Assembly: GCF_030123105.1 (NCBI RefSeq)
Contig: NZ_CP126095.1
Coordinates: 4,216,001 to 4,280,000 of the forward strand
Direction: 5' to 3'
DNA length: 64,000 nt
Origin: Paenibacillus sp. G2S3
GTDB lineage: Bacteria > Bacillota > Bacilli > Paenibacillales > Paenibacillaceae
Shown here: positions 54,080 to 62,128 of the stretch, in pieces
Position numbering within the stretch: the first letter of the stretch is position 1
Layout of the letters: each line of letters opens with the position of its first letter
Notes under the pieces: model-generated
What the model saw: the letters and a program-made list of their open reading frames with translations, nothing else
What the model was told of the DNA's origin: nothing
Database searches by the model: none
Position numbers and translations under genes: made by a program

Positions 54080-54096
54080 TTGAAATATTATTTCAA
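54080..54096. promoter_or_regulatory. candidate MurR operator
   Basis: TTGAAATATTATTTCAA is a perfect 7-3-7 inverted repeat upstream of murQ, overlapping a plausible -10. TGAAAT/ATTTCA half-sites suit RpiR-type regulators. Confidence 0.5.
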
Positions 54097-54161
54097 TATA
54101 ATTTTTATTCCATTAAAATAAAATGTCGAAATATTAGAACTATCTCTACACAAAAAAACGT

Positions 54162-54195
54162 CCTCATCTCAATTACCAGAGAGGCATTTTTTTTT
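54162..54195 (+). terminator. weak terminator-like hairpin between divergent genes
   Basis: CCTC-a-TCT pairs with AGA-GAGG, followed by nine T on the plus strand. It lies just before the response regulator promoter (TATAAT at 54216-54221), where no plus-strand transcript is expected to end. Confidence 0.35.
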
Positions 54196-54252
54196 GCGAA
54201 AGAATTAAAGTACTTTATAATGTAGATAATGTTGTGTTATGGAGGGAAACAA

Positions 54253-54954
54253 ATGGCAAGTCATAAATGGGTATTAATCATAGACGATGAAGATGATTTA
54301 GCTCGTCTGATGAAGGCAGTTTTACATAAAGAAGGTATTGCAGACGTTGTCACTGCAGGGACAGTTGCAGAGGGCTGGGACAAGTTTCAGGAGTATAATC
54401 CTGAACTTATCTTGCTAGATATTATGCTACCAGATGGAGAAGGATATGACTTATGCAGAAAAATTCGGGAAACCTCAAATGCACCGATCTTGTTTATGTC
54501 TGCAAAGGATGAGGAAATTAATAAGCTGTTAGGACTGGCGATAGGTGGCGATGATTATATTACTAAACCATTCAGTCCAAAAGAAGTCGCTTATCGGGTA
54601 AAGGCACAATTGAGAAGGGCTGGCTTTACAGAGGAAAAAAAGGCTCCGAAAAGTTTGCAAGCTGGCCCCTTTGAGCTTAGTGCCAATGAGACAGAATTAA
54701 AAAAGAATGGCGAACCCCTTGTGCTTACCGCCAAAGAAGTCGGTTTAATGAGCTGTTTCATGCATCATCCGAATCAGATCATAAGCAAAGAAACCTTGTT
54801 TGAACAGGTATGGGGTGAAGATTTTTTTGGTTCCGATAATACAGTGATGGTACATATTCGGCGCTTACGCGAAAAAATTGAGGCAGACCCTTCAAAGCCC
54901 GCCTATATATTAACGGTTAAAGGGTTAGGTTATAAATTACATACCAAGGGGTGA
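54253..54954 (+). CDS. OmpR-type response regulator of the envelope-stress island
   Basis: 233 residues from the ATG at 54253 (GGAGGG six bases upstream). Receiver with IDDEDD, phosphoacceptor LILLDIMLPDGEG and DYITKPFSP; winged helix with LTAKEVGLMSCFMHHPNQIISKETLFEQVWGED and MVHIRRLREKIE. It starts a two-gene unit with the kinase, six bases apart. The direct-repeat element before the ABC transporter and before the DUF418 gene is its probable target. Its own promoter lacks the element. Confidence 0.92.
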   Translation: MASHKWVLIIDDEDDLARLMKAVLHKEGIADVVTAGTVAEGWDKFQEYNPELILLDIMLPDGEGYDLCRKIRETSNAPILFMSAKDEEINKLLGLAIGGDDYITKPFSPKEVAYRVKAQLRRAGFTEEKKAPKSLQAGPFELSANETELKKNGEPLVLTAKEVGLMSCFMHHPNQIISKETLFEQVWGEDFFGSDNTVMVHIRRLREKIEADPSKPAYILTVKGLGYKLHTKG

Positions 54955-54960
54955 GACAAG

Positions 54961-56352
54961 TTGAAATGGAAATTGACACTCCGTTTTTTAAGATCGGTTA
55001 TGACTATTGTTGTGATCGTTGGTATTGTAAATGCGATTTTATTTCTTTTTCTTTTCTTTTTACAGCTAAAAAACAATAATTTTGGCACTGAAGAAGCGTC
55101 TGCAGAAACCTTTAGCCGGACCTTTTCACAATATGTAGAACTACAATCCGGCAGACCTGTTGTCAACGAGGATGGCCTCAAAAAACTACAAGAAATGAGC
55201 GCCTGGGTACAATTCTTGAATGACCAAGGGGAGCAAGTAGCAGCCTTTTATACCCCTGAAGAATTGCAAACAAAGTATTCTCCTATTGAAATAATACAAA
55301 TGTATAAATATAAAGAATTAGATGCAAGCACGACTGTTTTTGTCAGCACAGCACAAAATTTCAGCTACTTTTTAGGGATTCAAAATCCGAAAATAGGCCG
55401 CTATGTAATGACCTATGACTACGCTAAAATTTTTAAAGATGTTAATGTTTTTCTCTCCATTTTTATAGTCGTAGATGTGCTTATTGTAATCATCATCGGA
55501 TTTTTATTTGGGAAAAAATTAACCGCGCCACTTCATACATTAATAGAGGGTATTCAACAGCTTAGGGAGCGACGTTTTAAGAAAATGCCTACTCCCAAAG
55601 GTGTTTATGAAGAAGTTTTCCGTAATATGAATGAACTATCTGAAAAGCTCGATCGACATGAAGAGGAACGTAAGCATCTTGACCAAATGCGTGAGGAATG
55701 GATTAGCAATGTTTCACATGACATGAAAACACCACTTGCTTCTATTCAAGGTTATGCAGAATTTATAAACGACAGTGCCACAGATTTAACAGCCCAAGAA
55801 TTACAGGAATACACAGCAATTATCAAGAGTAAATCGATGTATATGAAAGATTTGTTAGATGACCTCAATTTAACAATGCGTTTGCGTAATCACCAGCTAT
55901 CCCTGCAATTTGAAGAAGTAAATATCGTTCAGTTTCTACGAGAAATGACGATTGAACTTTTAAATGACCCGACCTTTGGTGAACGGCAGATAGAGTTTGA
56001 GGCAAATGAGCTTAAAGCAGTACATAAAGTAGATAAAAAATTACTAAAACGAGCGATCCTTAACTTTATCTACAACGCGCTGGTGCATAACGATGAAAAT
56101 GTCGTGGTGAAGATTCGAGTGGAAACCATTAATCCGCATACTCAAATTACAATTTCTGATAATGGCCAGGGTATTCCGGCTAAAGATCTGGAACAGGTTT
56201 TCGAACGCTACTATCGGGGTACAAACACAACGAGCAAGCATGGAACTGGGTTAGGAATGGCCATCGCCAGAGATATTATTTGGGCTCATGAGGGGAAACT
56301 CGATTTGACGAGCGTTGAAAATACCGGTACCACCATTACTATACTTTTATAA
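54961..56352 (+). CDS. sensor histidine kinase with extracellular domain
   Basis: 463 residues, TTG start preceded by GGGGTGAG. First membrane segment (VIVGIVNAILFLFLFFL), an extracellular domain of about 110 residues, second membrane segment (FLSIFIVVDVLIVIIIGFLF), HAMP-like linker, HisKA with SHDMKTPLASIQGYAEF and HATPase (NFIYNALVHN; GTGLGMAIARDI). Kinases usually paired with Bce-type transporters are short and lack an extracellular domain. This one does not, so it may sense its own signal. Convergent with the YxeA-like gene. Confidence 0.92.
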   Translation: MKWKLTLRFLRSVMTIVVIVGIVNAILFLFLFFLQLKNNNFGTEEASAETFSRTFSQYVELQSGRPVVNEDGLKKLQEMSAWVQFLNDQGEQVAAFYTPEELQTKYSPIEIIQMYKYKELDASTTVFVSTAQNFSYFLGIQNPKIGRYVMTYDYAKIFKDVNVFLSIFIVVDVLIVIIIGFLFGKKLTAPLHTLIEGIQQLRERRFKKMPTPKGVYEEVFRNMNELSEKLDRHEEERKHLDQMREEWISNVSHDMKTPLASIQGYAEFINDSATDLTAQELQEYTAIIKSKSMYMKDLLDDLNLTMRLRNHQLSLQFEEVNIVQFLREMTIELLNDPTFGERQIEFEANELKAVHKVDKKLLKRAILNFIYNALVHNDENVVVKIRVETINPHTQITISDNGQGIPAKDLEQVFERYYRGTNTTSKHGTGLGMAIARDIIWAHEGKLDLTSVENTGTTITILL

Positions 56353-56385
56353 TACTAATGCCTTACTTACTCATTAGGCATAGAA

Positions 56386-56424
56386 AAGGGCTGTTCTCCA
56401 CTTACTTTATTGGAGACAGCCCTT
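56386..56424. terminator. bidirectional terminator between kinase and YxeA-like genes
   Basis: AAGGGCTGT-CTCC pairs with GGAG-CAGCCCTT; T-rich on the plus side, A/T-rich on the other. Confidence 0.85.
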
Positions 56425-56434
56425 CTTCAATCTA

Positions 56435-56788
56435 TTAGTTTTTTAGTGCCTTTAGCGGAATATCCTCTAATTTCACTTCATCGTATGAGGAGACTTGATC
56501 ACCCTTTTTTACATACATTTTCAAGTAGGCGCCTTTACGAAGATTTTTTTGTGCATTAAATTCCAGTGGAATTGTAGTACCTTTGGCATTTGTAGCCTCT
56601 AGTGTATAAGAATAAGAGGTCATGACCGAACCATCGCTCAGTTTATATTCATGGGGTTCCCCATCCTCTGTGATTTGTAAGTAGTAATTTTCGGCATTGA
56701 AGCGATTGAAATCAATCTTGACTATAGCAAAGACCCCTACAACTCCAATAACAAACAAAATACCCATAGTAATTAGAATTTTTTTCAT
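56435..56788 (-). CDS. yxeA: YxeA family secreted protein
   Basis: 117 residues from the ATG at 56788 (AAGG nine bases upstream). Signal anchor (ILITMGILFVIGVVGVFAIV) then a small beta-barrel domain of the YxeA/DUF1093 type (YYLQITEDGEPHEYKLSDGSVMTSYSYTLEATNAKG; LRKGAYLKMYVKKGDQVSSYDEV). In B. subtilis yxeA follows yxdLM. Here it overlaps the permease gene region by a few bases in the longer frame and is the third gene of the transporter unit. Function unknown; probably an accessory at the outer face. Confidence 0.9.
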   Translation of the reverse strand: MKKILITMGILFVIGVVGVFAIVKIDFNRFNAENYYLQITEDGEPHEYKLSDGSVMTSYSYTLEATNAKGTTIPLEFNAQKNLRKGAYLKMYVKKGDQVSSYDEVKLEDIPLKALKN

Positions 56789-56793
56789 CTCAA

Positions 56794-58713
56794 TCATCCT
56801 TCTGTTCTATTATTTAGTGTGATAATACGATTGTAAGAAGCTACGGTTAAGAAATAATACAACCCGTAAATTACGGTATAAGCAATCATCCAGAGCAACA
56901 CAGGTTTTGCTAAATCTATCATCAGTAGACTAGAGAATGCTTTTAAAGCAACTACACTATGCAATAACCCTACTACAAGCGGTACAACAAAGATAACGAA
57001 TACCTGTGACGCAATTGATTTTCGCATTTCTTTTGCACTGACACCCATTTTATGCAGCATATTGTACTGTGATTTATCCTCTTCTGCCTCTGTTAAAACC
57101 TTAAAATAAATGATACTGCCTGTAGCAGCCAGAAATACTAGACCAAGGAAACTTCCGATAAACAGTAGAGAACCCACACCTTCCAAACTTGTTTGGTAAT
57201 CTTGTGGACCACTTGAAAATAGCGCTTCTTCAGGTAATTGGTTTGCAATTTTTTTAGATAAATCCACAGAAGCATCAGCTACCCCAAGAACACGATAGTG
57301 AAGCACTTCCCCATCATTTTGCAACACTTTATACTGGTCATCTGAAACTACCACGCTTATACCTGCTGTACCTACATTCAAAACGGTTTGCGTTTTAAAG
57401 CTTTGGAATGTGAGAGGATGGCCGTTGCCTGTTGTTATAGTTTTTCCTGTATATATTGGTGAGAACCTTTTGTCATATCCGATATCTAAAATAACCGCGT
57501 AGCCGTCCTTTACATCTAATTTTTCTTTATGTTGTAGACTTGCTAATTGGTTGTATGTTTTTTCATCGATAACTGTATATCCTCTTTTATCAGAGCTATC
57601 GAATGCTGATGACGAGTTTAATTCTTTCGTATGAAACGTAATGGAGAGCGCTTCGATGTTTTCATCGTATTTTGTAGCTGACAGTACAGCACTTACTTGT
57701 TTATCCATTTCTGCATCTGTTGATTGATACATAAAGGTATTCGGATTAATCGTTTTCGCCGAGTCATTCGTATTGTAATAAAGGCCATAGACCGCTCCAC
57801 CGGCAGTTACTGTCGTAGCACTCAACACGGCAATCACAGTTAATGTACGTGCGTTCCCACGAATACGATAGAGCAGCTGCGAAATAGTAATAACATGAAG
57901 GCCTTTCCAAAGCCACCTTTCATTTTTCTTAATCATTGCTAACACAAAGCCAGTCACACTGTGGAACAATAAAAATGTACCCAAAATAACCGTTGTTAAA
58001 ATAATTAATACAGTCAAGGGGAATCCAATTTTTTCCCATACCTTAGAAGTGAAAAGGTCCTGCATTGCAAGCCAATAGCCCAAGACAATGAGTAACACTC
58101 CAAGAACAGCTACTATCATAGATGGTTTAGGCGCCACTTCTCCCTTTTTGGAAGCATGAAATAAATCAATCAGCTTAAATTGATAGATCAAGCGATAGCC
58201 TTGAAACGATGTTACTAAGAATATAACTAGAAATACGATAGCTGTGTTCATCGCTGCCGCCGCTGAAAATGTAAAGGGTGCTACAACGTCATAACCCATT
58301 AAATGAATTAAAATCGTCATAAATCCTTTTGAACATAGGAACCCAAGTACAATCCCTACTATTAAAGAGAATAATCCTAACAATAAATTTTCGAAAAAGA
58401 GCATAAAGCCTATTTGACGATTACGTACCCCTAGCAACGCATACAATGCGACTTCTTTTTTACGTTTTTTCATAAAAAATGAATTGGAATAAGCAATAAA
58501 TATGAACACGAAAAAGATGAGAATAACTGCCGCCCCACTCATTAGTGAACCAAGTTTTTGGGATGAAGCCGTCTGTTCTGCTATCGTATCGCTATATTTT
58601 AAGGTCACAAATGTAAAGTAAATGACGATACTAAACACCATCGATGCAATGTATAAAAAATATTGCGAAAAGTTTCGGGCTATATTTTTTCTTGCTAGAC
58701 TAAATAACGTCAT
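56794..58713 (-). CDS. Bce-type ABC permease (FtsX family)
   Basis: 639 residues. One segment at the N-terminus (FSQYFLYIASMVFSIVIYFTFV), then groups of membrane segments with an extracellular domain of about 200 residues between segments seven and eight, as in BceB/YxdM. The FtsX-like region includes KKEVALYALLGVRNRQIGFMLFFENLL. These permeases protect against peptide antibiotics by freeing lipid II-type targets. It overlaps the ATPase gene by 14 bases. Confidence 0.9.
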   Translation of the reverse strand: MTLFSLARKNIARNFSQYFLYIASMVFSIVIYFTFVTLKYSDTIAEQTASSQKLGSLMSGAAVILIFFVFIFIAYSNSFFMKKRKKEVALYALLGVRNRQIGFMLFFENLLLGLFSLIVGIVLGFLCSKGFMTILIHLMGYDVVAPFTFSAAAAMNTAIVFLVIFLVTSFQGYRLIYQFKLIDLFHASKKGEVAPKPSMIVAVLGVLLIVLGYWLAMQDLFTSKVWEKIGFPLTVLIILTTVILGTFLLFHSVTGFVLAMIKKNERWLWKGLHVITISQLLYRIRGNARTLTVIAVLSATTVTAGGAVYGLYYNTNDSAKTINPNTFMYQSTDAEMDKQVSAVLSATKYDENIEALSITFHTKELNSSSAFDSSDKRGYTVIDEKTYNQLASLQHKEKLDVKDGYAVILDIGYDKRFSPIYTGKTITTGNGHPLTFQSFKTQTVLNVGTAGISVVVSDDQYKVLQNDGEVLHYRVLGVADASVDLSKKIANQLPEEALFSSGPQDYQTSLEGVGSLLFIGSFLGLVFLAATGSIIYFKVLTEAEEDKSQYNMLHKMGVSAKEMRKSIASQVFVIFVVPLVVGLLHSVVALKAFSSLLMIDLAKPVLLWMIAYTVIYGLYYFLTVASYNRIITLNNRTEG

Positions 58714-59467
58714 CTACCTCACCCCCAATGGCCGCATGAACATCTAAGATCTCTTGGAAGAAGGCTTTGCGTGTCTGATCACGACGAAATATTTCTGTTG
58801 AAAATGAACCATCCTTGATGAAAATGATCCGGCGGCAGAAGCTTGCGGCAAAGGCATCATGAGTCACCATCATAATGGTCGAGTTGTTATTTTCATTTAA
58901 AGTACTTAAGCTTTCCAATAAATCTGTTGCTGATTTAGAGTCAAGCGCACCTGTTGGTTCATCAGCCAAAATCAGTGCAGGCTCTGTCACGAGCGCTCTA
59001 GCCGCAGCGGTTCTTTGCTTTTGACCACCAGAGATTTGGTAAGGATATTTTGCCAGTAAATCTTCAATCCCAAATACTTTAGAAATCTGAGTCACGAGGT
59101 GATTGATTTTCTTCGCTGGAATTTTAGCAATCGCCAGAGGAAGCAATATGTTCTCCTTTACAGTCAAGGAATCGAGTAAATTGTAATCTTGGAAGATGAA
59201 GCCGAGATGTTCACGTCTGAAGTCTGACAAGGCTGCCTCCTTCATATCATGAATACTCTTGTTCTTCATATAAATCTTTCCTTCAGTTGGAGAATCAATG
59301 GTTGCTAACAAATTTAGCAAGGTTGATTTTCCAGCCCCCGAAGGTCCCATAATCCCTACAAACTCACCTTCATGAATGTCAAAAGACACGTTTTCTAAGG
59401 CTGTGTAAGCAGCACTTGACTTCCCGTACACTTTTTTTATGTTTTCTACTTTTAATAATGGTTCCAT
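58700..59467 (-). CDS. Bce-type ABC ATPase
   Basis: 255 residues. Walker A GPSGAGKSTLL, Q-loop FIFQDYNLLDSLTVKENILLPL, signature ISGGQKQRTAAARAL, Walker B LILADEPTGALDSKSATDL and switch MMVTHDAFAASFCRRI, all typical of BceA/YxdL (LolD/MacB group). It drives the overlapping FtsX-type permease. The promoter carries the 34-bp direct-repeat element shared with the DUF418 gene. Confidence 0.95.
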   Translation of the reverse strand: MEPLLKVENIKKVYGKSSAAYTALENVSFDIHEGEFVGIMGPSGAGKSTLLNLLATIDSPTEGKIYMKNKSIHDMKEAALSDFRREHLGFIFQDYNLLDSLTVKENILLPLAIAKIPAKKINHLVTQISKVFGIEDLLAKYPYQISGGQKQRTAAARALVTEPALILADEPTGALDSKSATDLLESLSTLNENNNSTIMMVTHDAFAASFCRRIIFIKDGSFSTEIFRRDQTRKAFFQEILDVHAAIGGEVDDVI

Positions 59468-59498
59468 TCATTTCACCTCATAATTTGCTGATACTTAT

Positions 59499-59542
59499 AC
59501 TATAGGCGGTGAACCTTACAGCAAATTCATGCCAACCTTACA
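59499..59542 (-). promoter_or_regulatory. promoter and shared 34-bp operator of the ABC transporter
   Basis: On the minus strand, two TGTAAGGTT half-sites spaced 22 bases apart (59542-59509) sit where a -35 would be; four bases later comes -10 TATAGT (59504-59499). The element matches the one at 60866-60899 at 30 of 34 positions. Direct repeats two turns apart suit an OmpR-type activator. Confidence 0.75.
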
Positions 59543-59560
59543 ATAAGCTTAAATACACAA

Positions 59561-59603
59561 AAAGGGGTACCCAGTAGCCATTTAAGACTACGAGTACCCC
59601 TTT
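59561..59603 (-). terminator. terminator of the VanZ-RDD gene
   Basis: AAAGGGGTAC pairs with GTACCCCTTT with inner TAG/CTA, followed on the minus strand by TTTGTG. It lies 15 bases beyond the stop. Confidence 0.8.
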
Positions 59604-59618
59604 ACGATTGAAAAGAAA

Positions 59619-60767
59619 TCATTTTTTTCTGGTTGTATATAAATCAGAAGCTTCATCAAAGTAAAAGCGGCGTTTTTGTTTGCCAAACACGACTAATATA
59701 ACATGAATGAACAACACGATCGTTAAAATGATAGAGGTCAATGCAGCACCTAACATTAAGAATATAGATGCCTTATAAAATGGAGAATCCATTGATAGTT
59801 CCACGTTATTCAAAGTATTTGCAATGACTGTTATGAAGTACATCGCGTAAATGGCACCAAAGCGTTTAAATAATCGCTTGTTCGTTTCCACTCGACTTAT
59901 TTTACTGTCATAGCGATAACGCATTATTCTCGTACCGATTGTCGATCCATTCCAAATCCATGGAATAATAAACAAGGTTACAGAAAGTGTAATTGTGCTC
60001 GCAATAAATTCACTCACCATATTAACGTTGGTCATACTCAACACAACTTTAACTACTATGTTGCTGATAAATAGATCAATCATAACAGCCAGCAGCACAG
60101 ACATCCCTCTTACCTCATCAAGAGCTAATAAACTTTCTGCTTTCTCATTAATATTCTTTTTTGATGGGAATAACGCCAACACGGCTGGAGCAATAAAGAA
60201 GCCCAGTACCCCGCCAGTAGTATTCAACAATAAATCATCCACATCAAAAATACGATAAGGGCAATTATAAATCCCGTAAATACCTGTTACCTGTGTTATC
60301 TCATAAAATAATGTTAATAAGAACGTGATTGCTAGCGCTTTTTTCCAGTGTTTCTTGTCTTGAAAAAAGTATCGCAAATAAACACCAAAAGGTAATAATA
60401 GCAAGAAATTAAAAAAAGCTTGATAGAATGAGGGTTGGCTAAATAACAGTCTATAAGTTGCAGGCTGTGATAAAACGATACCACTATTCCCTAAAGTGCT
60501 CACTATAAATTGAAATGGCATAAGTGAATAATGTTGTGTGCCCGGTTTTTGTAGTGAGCAAGTATCGCGTATCTCTGGCAACGGCAACAAGACTAAAAAT
60601 AACGCTGCTAGAAAGTAAAAAATAAACGAAAATGAAATTAACGTGGTGGAAAACGGCAGATAGTTATACTTTCTATATGTATAAATGAGCCATGGGATAA
60701 ATAAGGCAAATGCTAAAACAATAAAAAAGATCGCTGCCACAAAGATTGGTTGAGTATATGCTGACAT
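59619..60767 (-). CDS. VanZ-like and RDD-like fusion membrane protein
   Basis: 382 residues from the ATG at 60767. The N-terminal half is VanZ-like: LFLVLLPLPEIRDTCSLQ, NFLLLLPFGVYLRYFF, FYEITQVTGIYGIYNCPYRIFDVDDLLLNTTGGVLGF. The C-terminal half is RDD-like (RGMSVLLAVMIDLFISNIVV; GSTIGTRIMRYRYDSK), though the Arg-Asp-Asp motif is degenerate. VanZ proteins give low-level teicoplanin tolerance and may act on wall precursors. The gene shares the intergenic region that holds the second 34-bp operator. Confidence 0.85.
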   Translation of the reverse strand: MSAYTQPIFVAAIFFIVLAFALFIPWLIYTYRKYNYLPFSTTLISFSFIFYFLAALFLVLLPLPEIRDTCSLQKPGTQHYSLMPFQFIVSTLGNSGIVLSQPATYRLLFSQPSFYQAFFNFLLLLPFGVYLRYFFQDKKHWKKALAITFLLTLFYEITQVTGIYGIYNCPYRIFDVDDLLLNTTGGVLGFFIAPAVLALFPSKKNINEKAESLLALDEVRGMSVLLAVMIDLFISNIVVKVVLSMTNVNMVSEFIASTITLSVTLFIIPWIWNGSTIGTRIMRYRYDSKISRVETNKRLFKRFGAIYAMYFITVIANTLNNVELSMDSPFYKASIFLMLGAALTSIILTIVLFIHVILVVFGKQKRRFYFDEASDLYTTRKK

Positions 60768-60865
60768 TTCTAATTCACACCCCAAATTTATTTAGTACTC
60801 ATATTAACCATAAAACTGATTCTAATTCAACTGGAGCTGGAACATTTTCTTATATTTAAGGATCC

Positions 60866-60909
60866 TGTAATGTTGGCATCAATTTAATGTAAGGTTCACA
60901 ACTTATACT
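60866..60909 (+). promoter_or_regulatory. promoter and second shared 34-bp operator (DUF418 gene)
   Basis: TGTAATGTT and TGTAAGGTT half-sites 22 bases apart (60866-60899), then four bases, then -10 TATACT (60904-60909). Layout and sequence repeat those before the ABC transporter. The gene starts 43 bases after the -10. Confidence 0.75.
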
Positions 60910-60951
60910 GACTCCTAGATAAATCAAATTATTTTTAAAGGAGAACTATTA

Positions 60952-61998
60952 ATGAATCCCTCCATCTCACAAAAAGAAAGAATCATTTCACTCGACATCA
61001 TTCGCGGACTTGCTCTTTTTGGCATTCTGCTTATAAATGTTGGAGCCTTTAAAGTTATTATGGAAGGAGATCCCTTACCAGACTATAGTGGCATTAACGG
61101 CATCATCAGTACTTTAATAACCATCTTCGTGCAAAAAAAGTTCTTTTCTATTTTTTCATTTCTATTTGGAGTAGGTCTATACATTTTTGCCTCAAGAGCC
61201 GAAAGTCGGGGAGATAAACCTAGATGGCGTATGGCTAGACGTTTACTGATCCTCTTGCTGCTGGGAATCATTCATGTGTTTATCTTTTGGGGAACCATTC
61301 TCCCCGTATACGCCATTATCGGATTGTTACTGATCCCTTTTTATCACACAACGATTTCTACACTTAAAAAGTGGCTTATGGGTATGACATCCATTTACAT
61401 CATTTCCTTGGTGGTAAAAATATTTTTACCTTCTCTAGGGGCAATCTCATCTATCCTTGATATTTTTTCTAATGACGCTATGCAAATCTTTATTATGTTT
61501 TTAGCTGGTTTTTTAACTGCAAAGTCAGGTTGGCTGACACATATACAAGAATTATCAAAATCAATTAGAAGGATTCAAATGGCATCATTTCTTATGTTTG
61601 TTGGTTTCTCATTATGGATTTGGAACGCTTCTCAAAGCGGGAGCAGCAATGTAGATTCAGTTACGGGCTTAGGATCACTTCCAACCACTTTGTTTTACTT
61701 AACAACATTATTTCTACTATTAGAAAATAAACGCATTGTGAAATTCCTGACACCCATATCTCGGGTGGGTCAAATGGCATTTACAAATTATGTAGCTCAA
61801 AGCATTATAGGGACGGCAATCATTTCAATGATAGGTCTCGAAGTCATTTCACCAAAAGATATTCTCTACATCGCAGTTCTGATTTATATGATTCAAATCA
61901 TTTTTAGCACCATCTGGTTCAAGTTCTTTTCCATGGGGCCTTTAGAAAAGCTTTGGCGCTTGATGACCTATGGAACAAAGCCTGCAACAAAACGATAA
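60952..61998 (+). CDS. DUF418 membrane protein
   Basis: 348 residues with about nine membrane segments. It begins ISLDIIRGLALFGILLINV, the mark of the DUF418/YeiB group, then FFSIFSFLFGVGLYIFASRAESRG and ends with the DUF418 domain (VGQMAFTNYVAQSIIGTAI; WFKFFSMGPLEKLWRLMTYG). AAAGGAG lies eight bases upstream. Function unknown; YeiB-like proteins are acyltransferase-3-like in topology. Shared control with a peptide-antibiotic transporter suggests an envelope-protection role. Confidence 0.9.
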   Translation: MNPSISQKERIISLDIIRGLALFGILLINVGAFKVIMEGDPLPDYSGINGIISTLITIFVQKKFFSIFSFLFGVGLYIFASRAESRGDKPRWRMARRLLILLLLGIIHVFIFWGTILPVYAIIGLLLIPFYHTTISTLKKWLMGMTSIYIISLVVKIFLPSLGAISSILDIFSNDAMQIFIMFLAGFLTAKSGWLTHIQELSKSIRRIQMASFLMFVGFSLWIWNASQSGSSNVDSVTGLGSLPTTLFYLTTLFLLLENKRIVKFLTPISRVGQMAFTNYVAQSIIGTAIISMIGLEVISPKDILYIAVLIYMIQIIFSTIWFKFFSMGPLEKLWRLMTYGTKPATKR

Positions 61999-62042
61999 AA
62001 GCTCCGCTTTCCTCTACACAATTCAAGTCGAAATTTTTTCCC

Positions 62043-62080
62043 AACCCAAAAACCCCTTTTTTATAAGGGGTTTTTGGGTT
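62043..62080. terminator. strong bidirectional terminator
   Basis: A perfect 16-bp stem AACCCAAAAACCCCTT and its complement with a six-base loop. It ends the DUF418 gene and, on the other strand, the alkaline phosphatase gene. Confidence 0.85.
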
Positions 62081-62128
62081 TAAGCGCTTTAACTTTTAGT
62101 CGAAGAATCATACCATGAACTTAAATAA

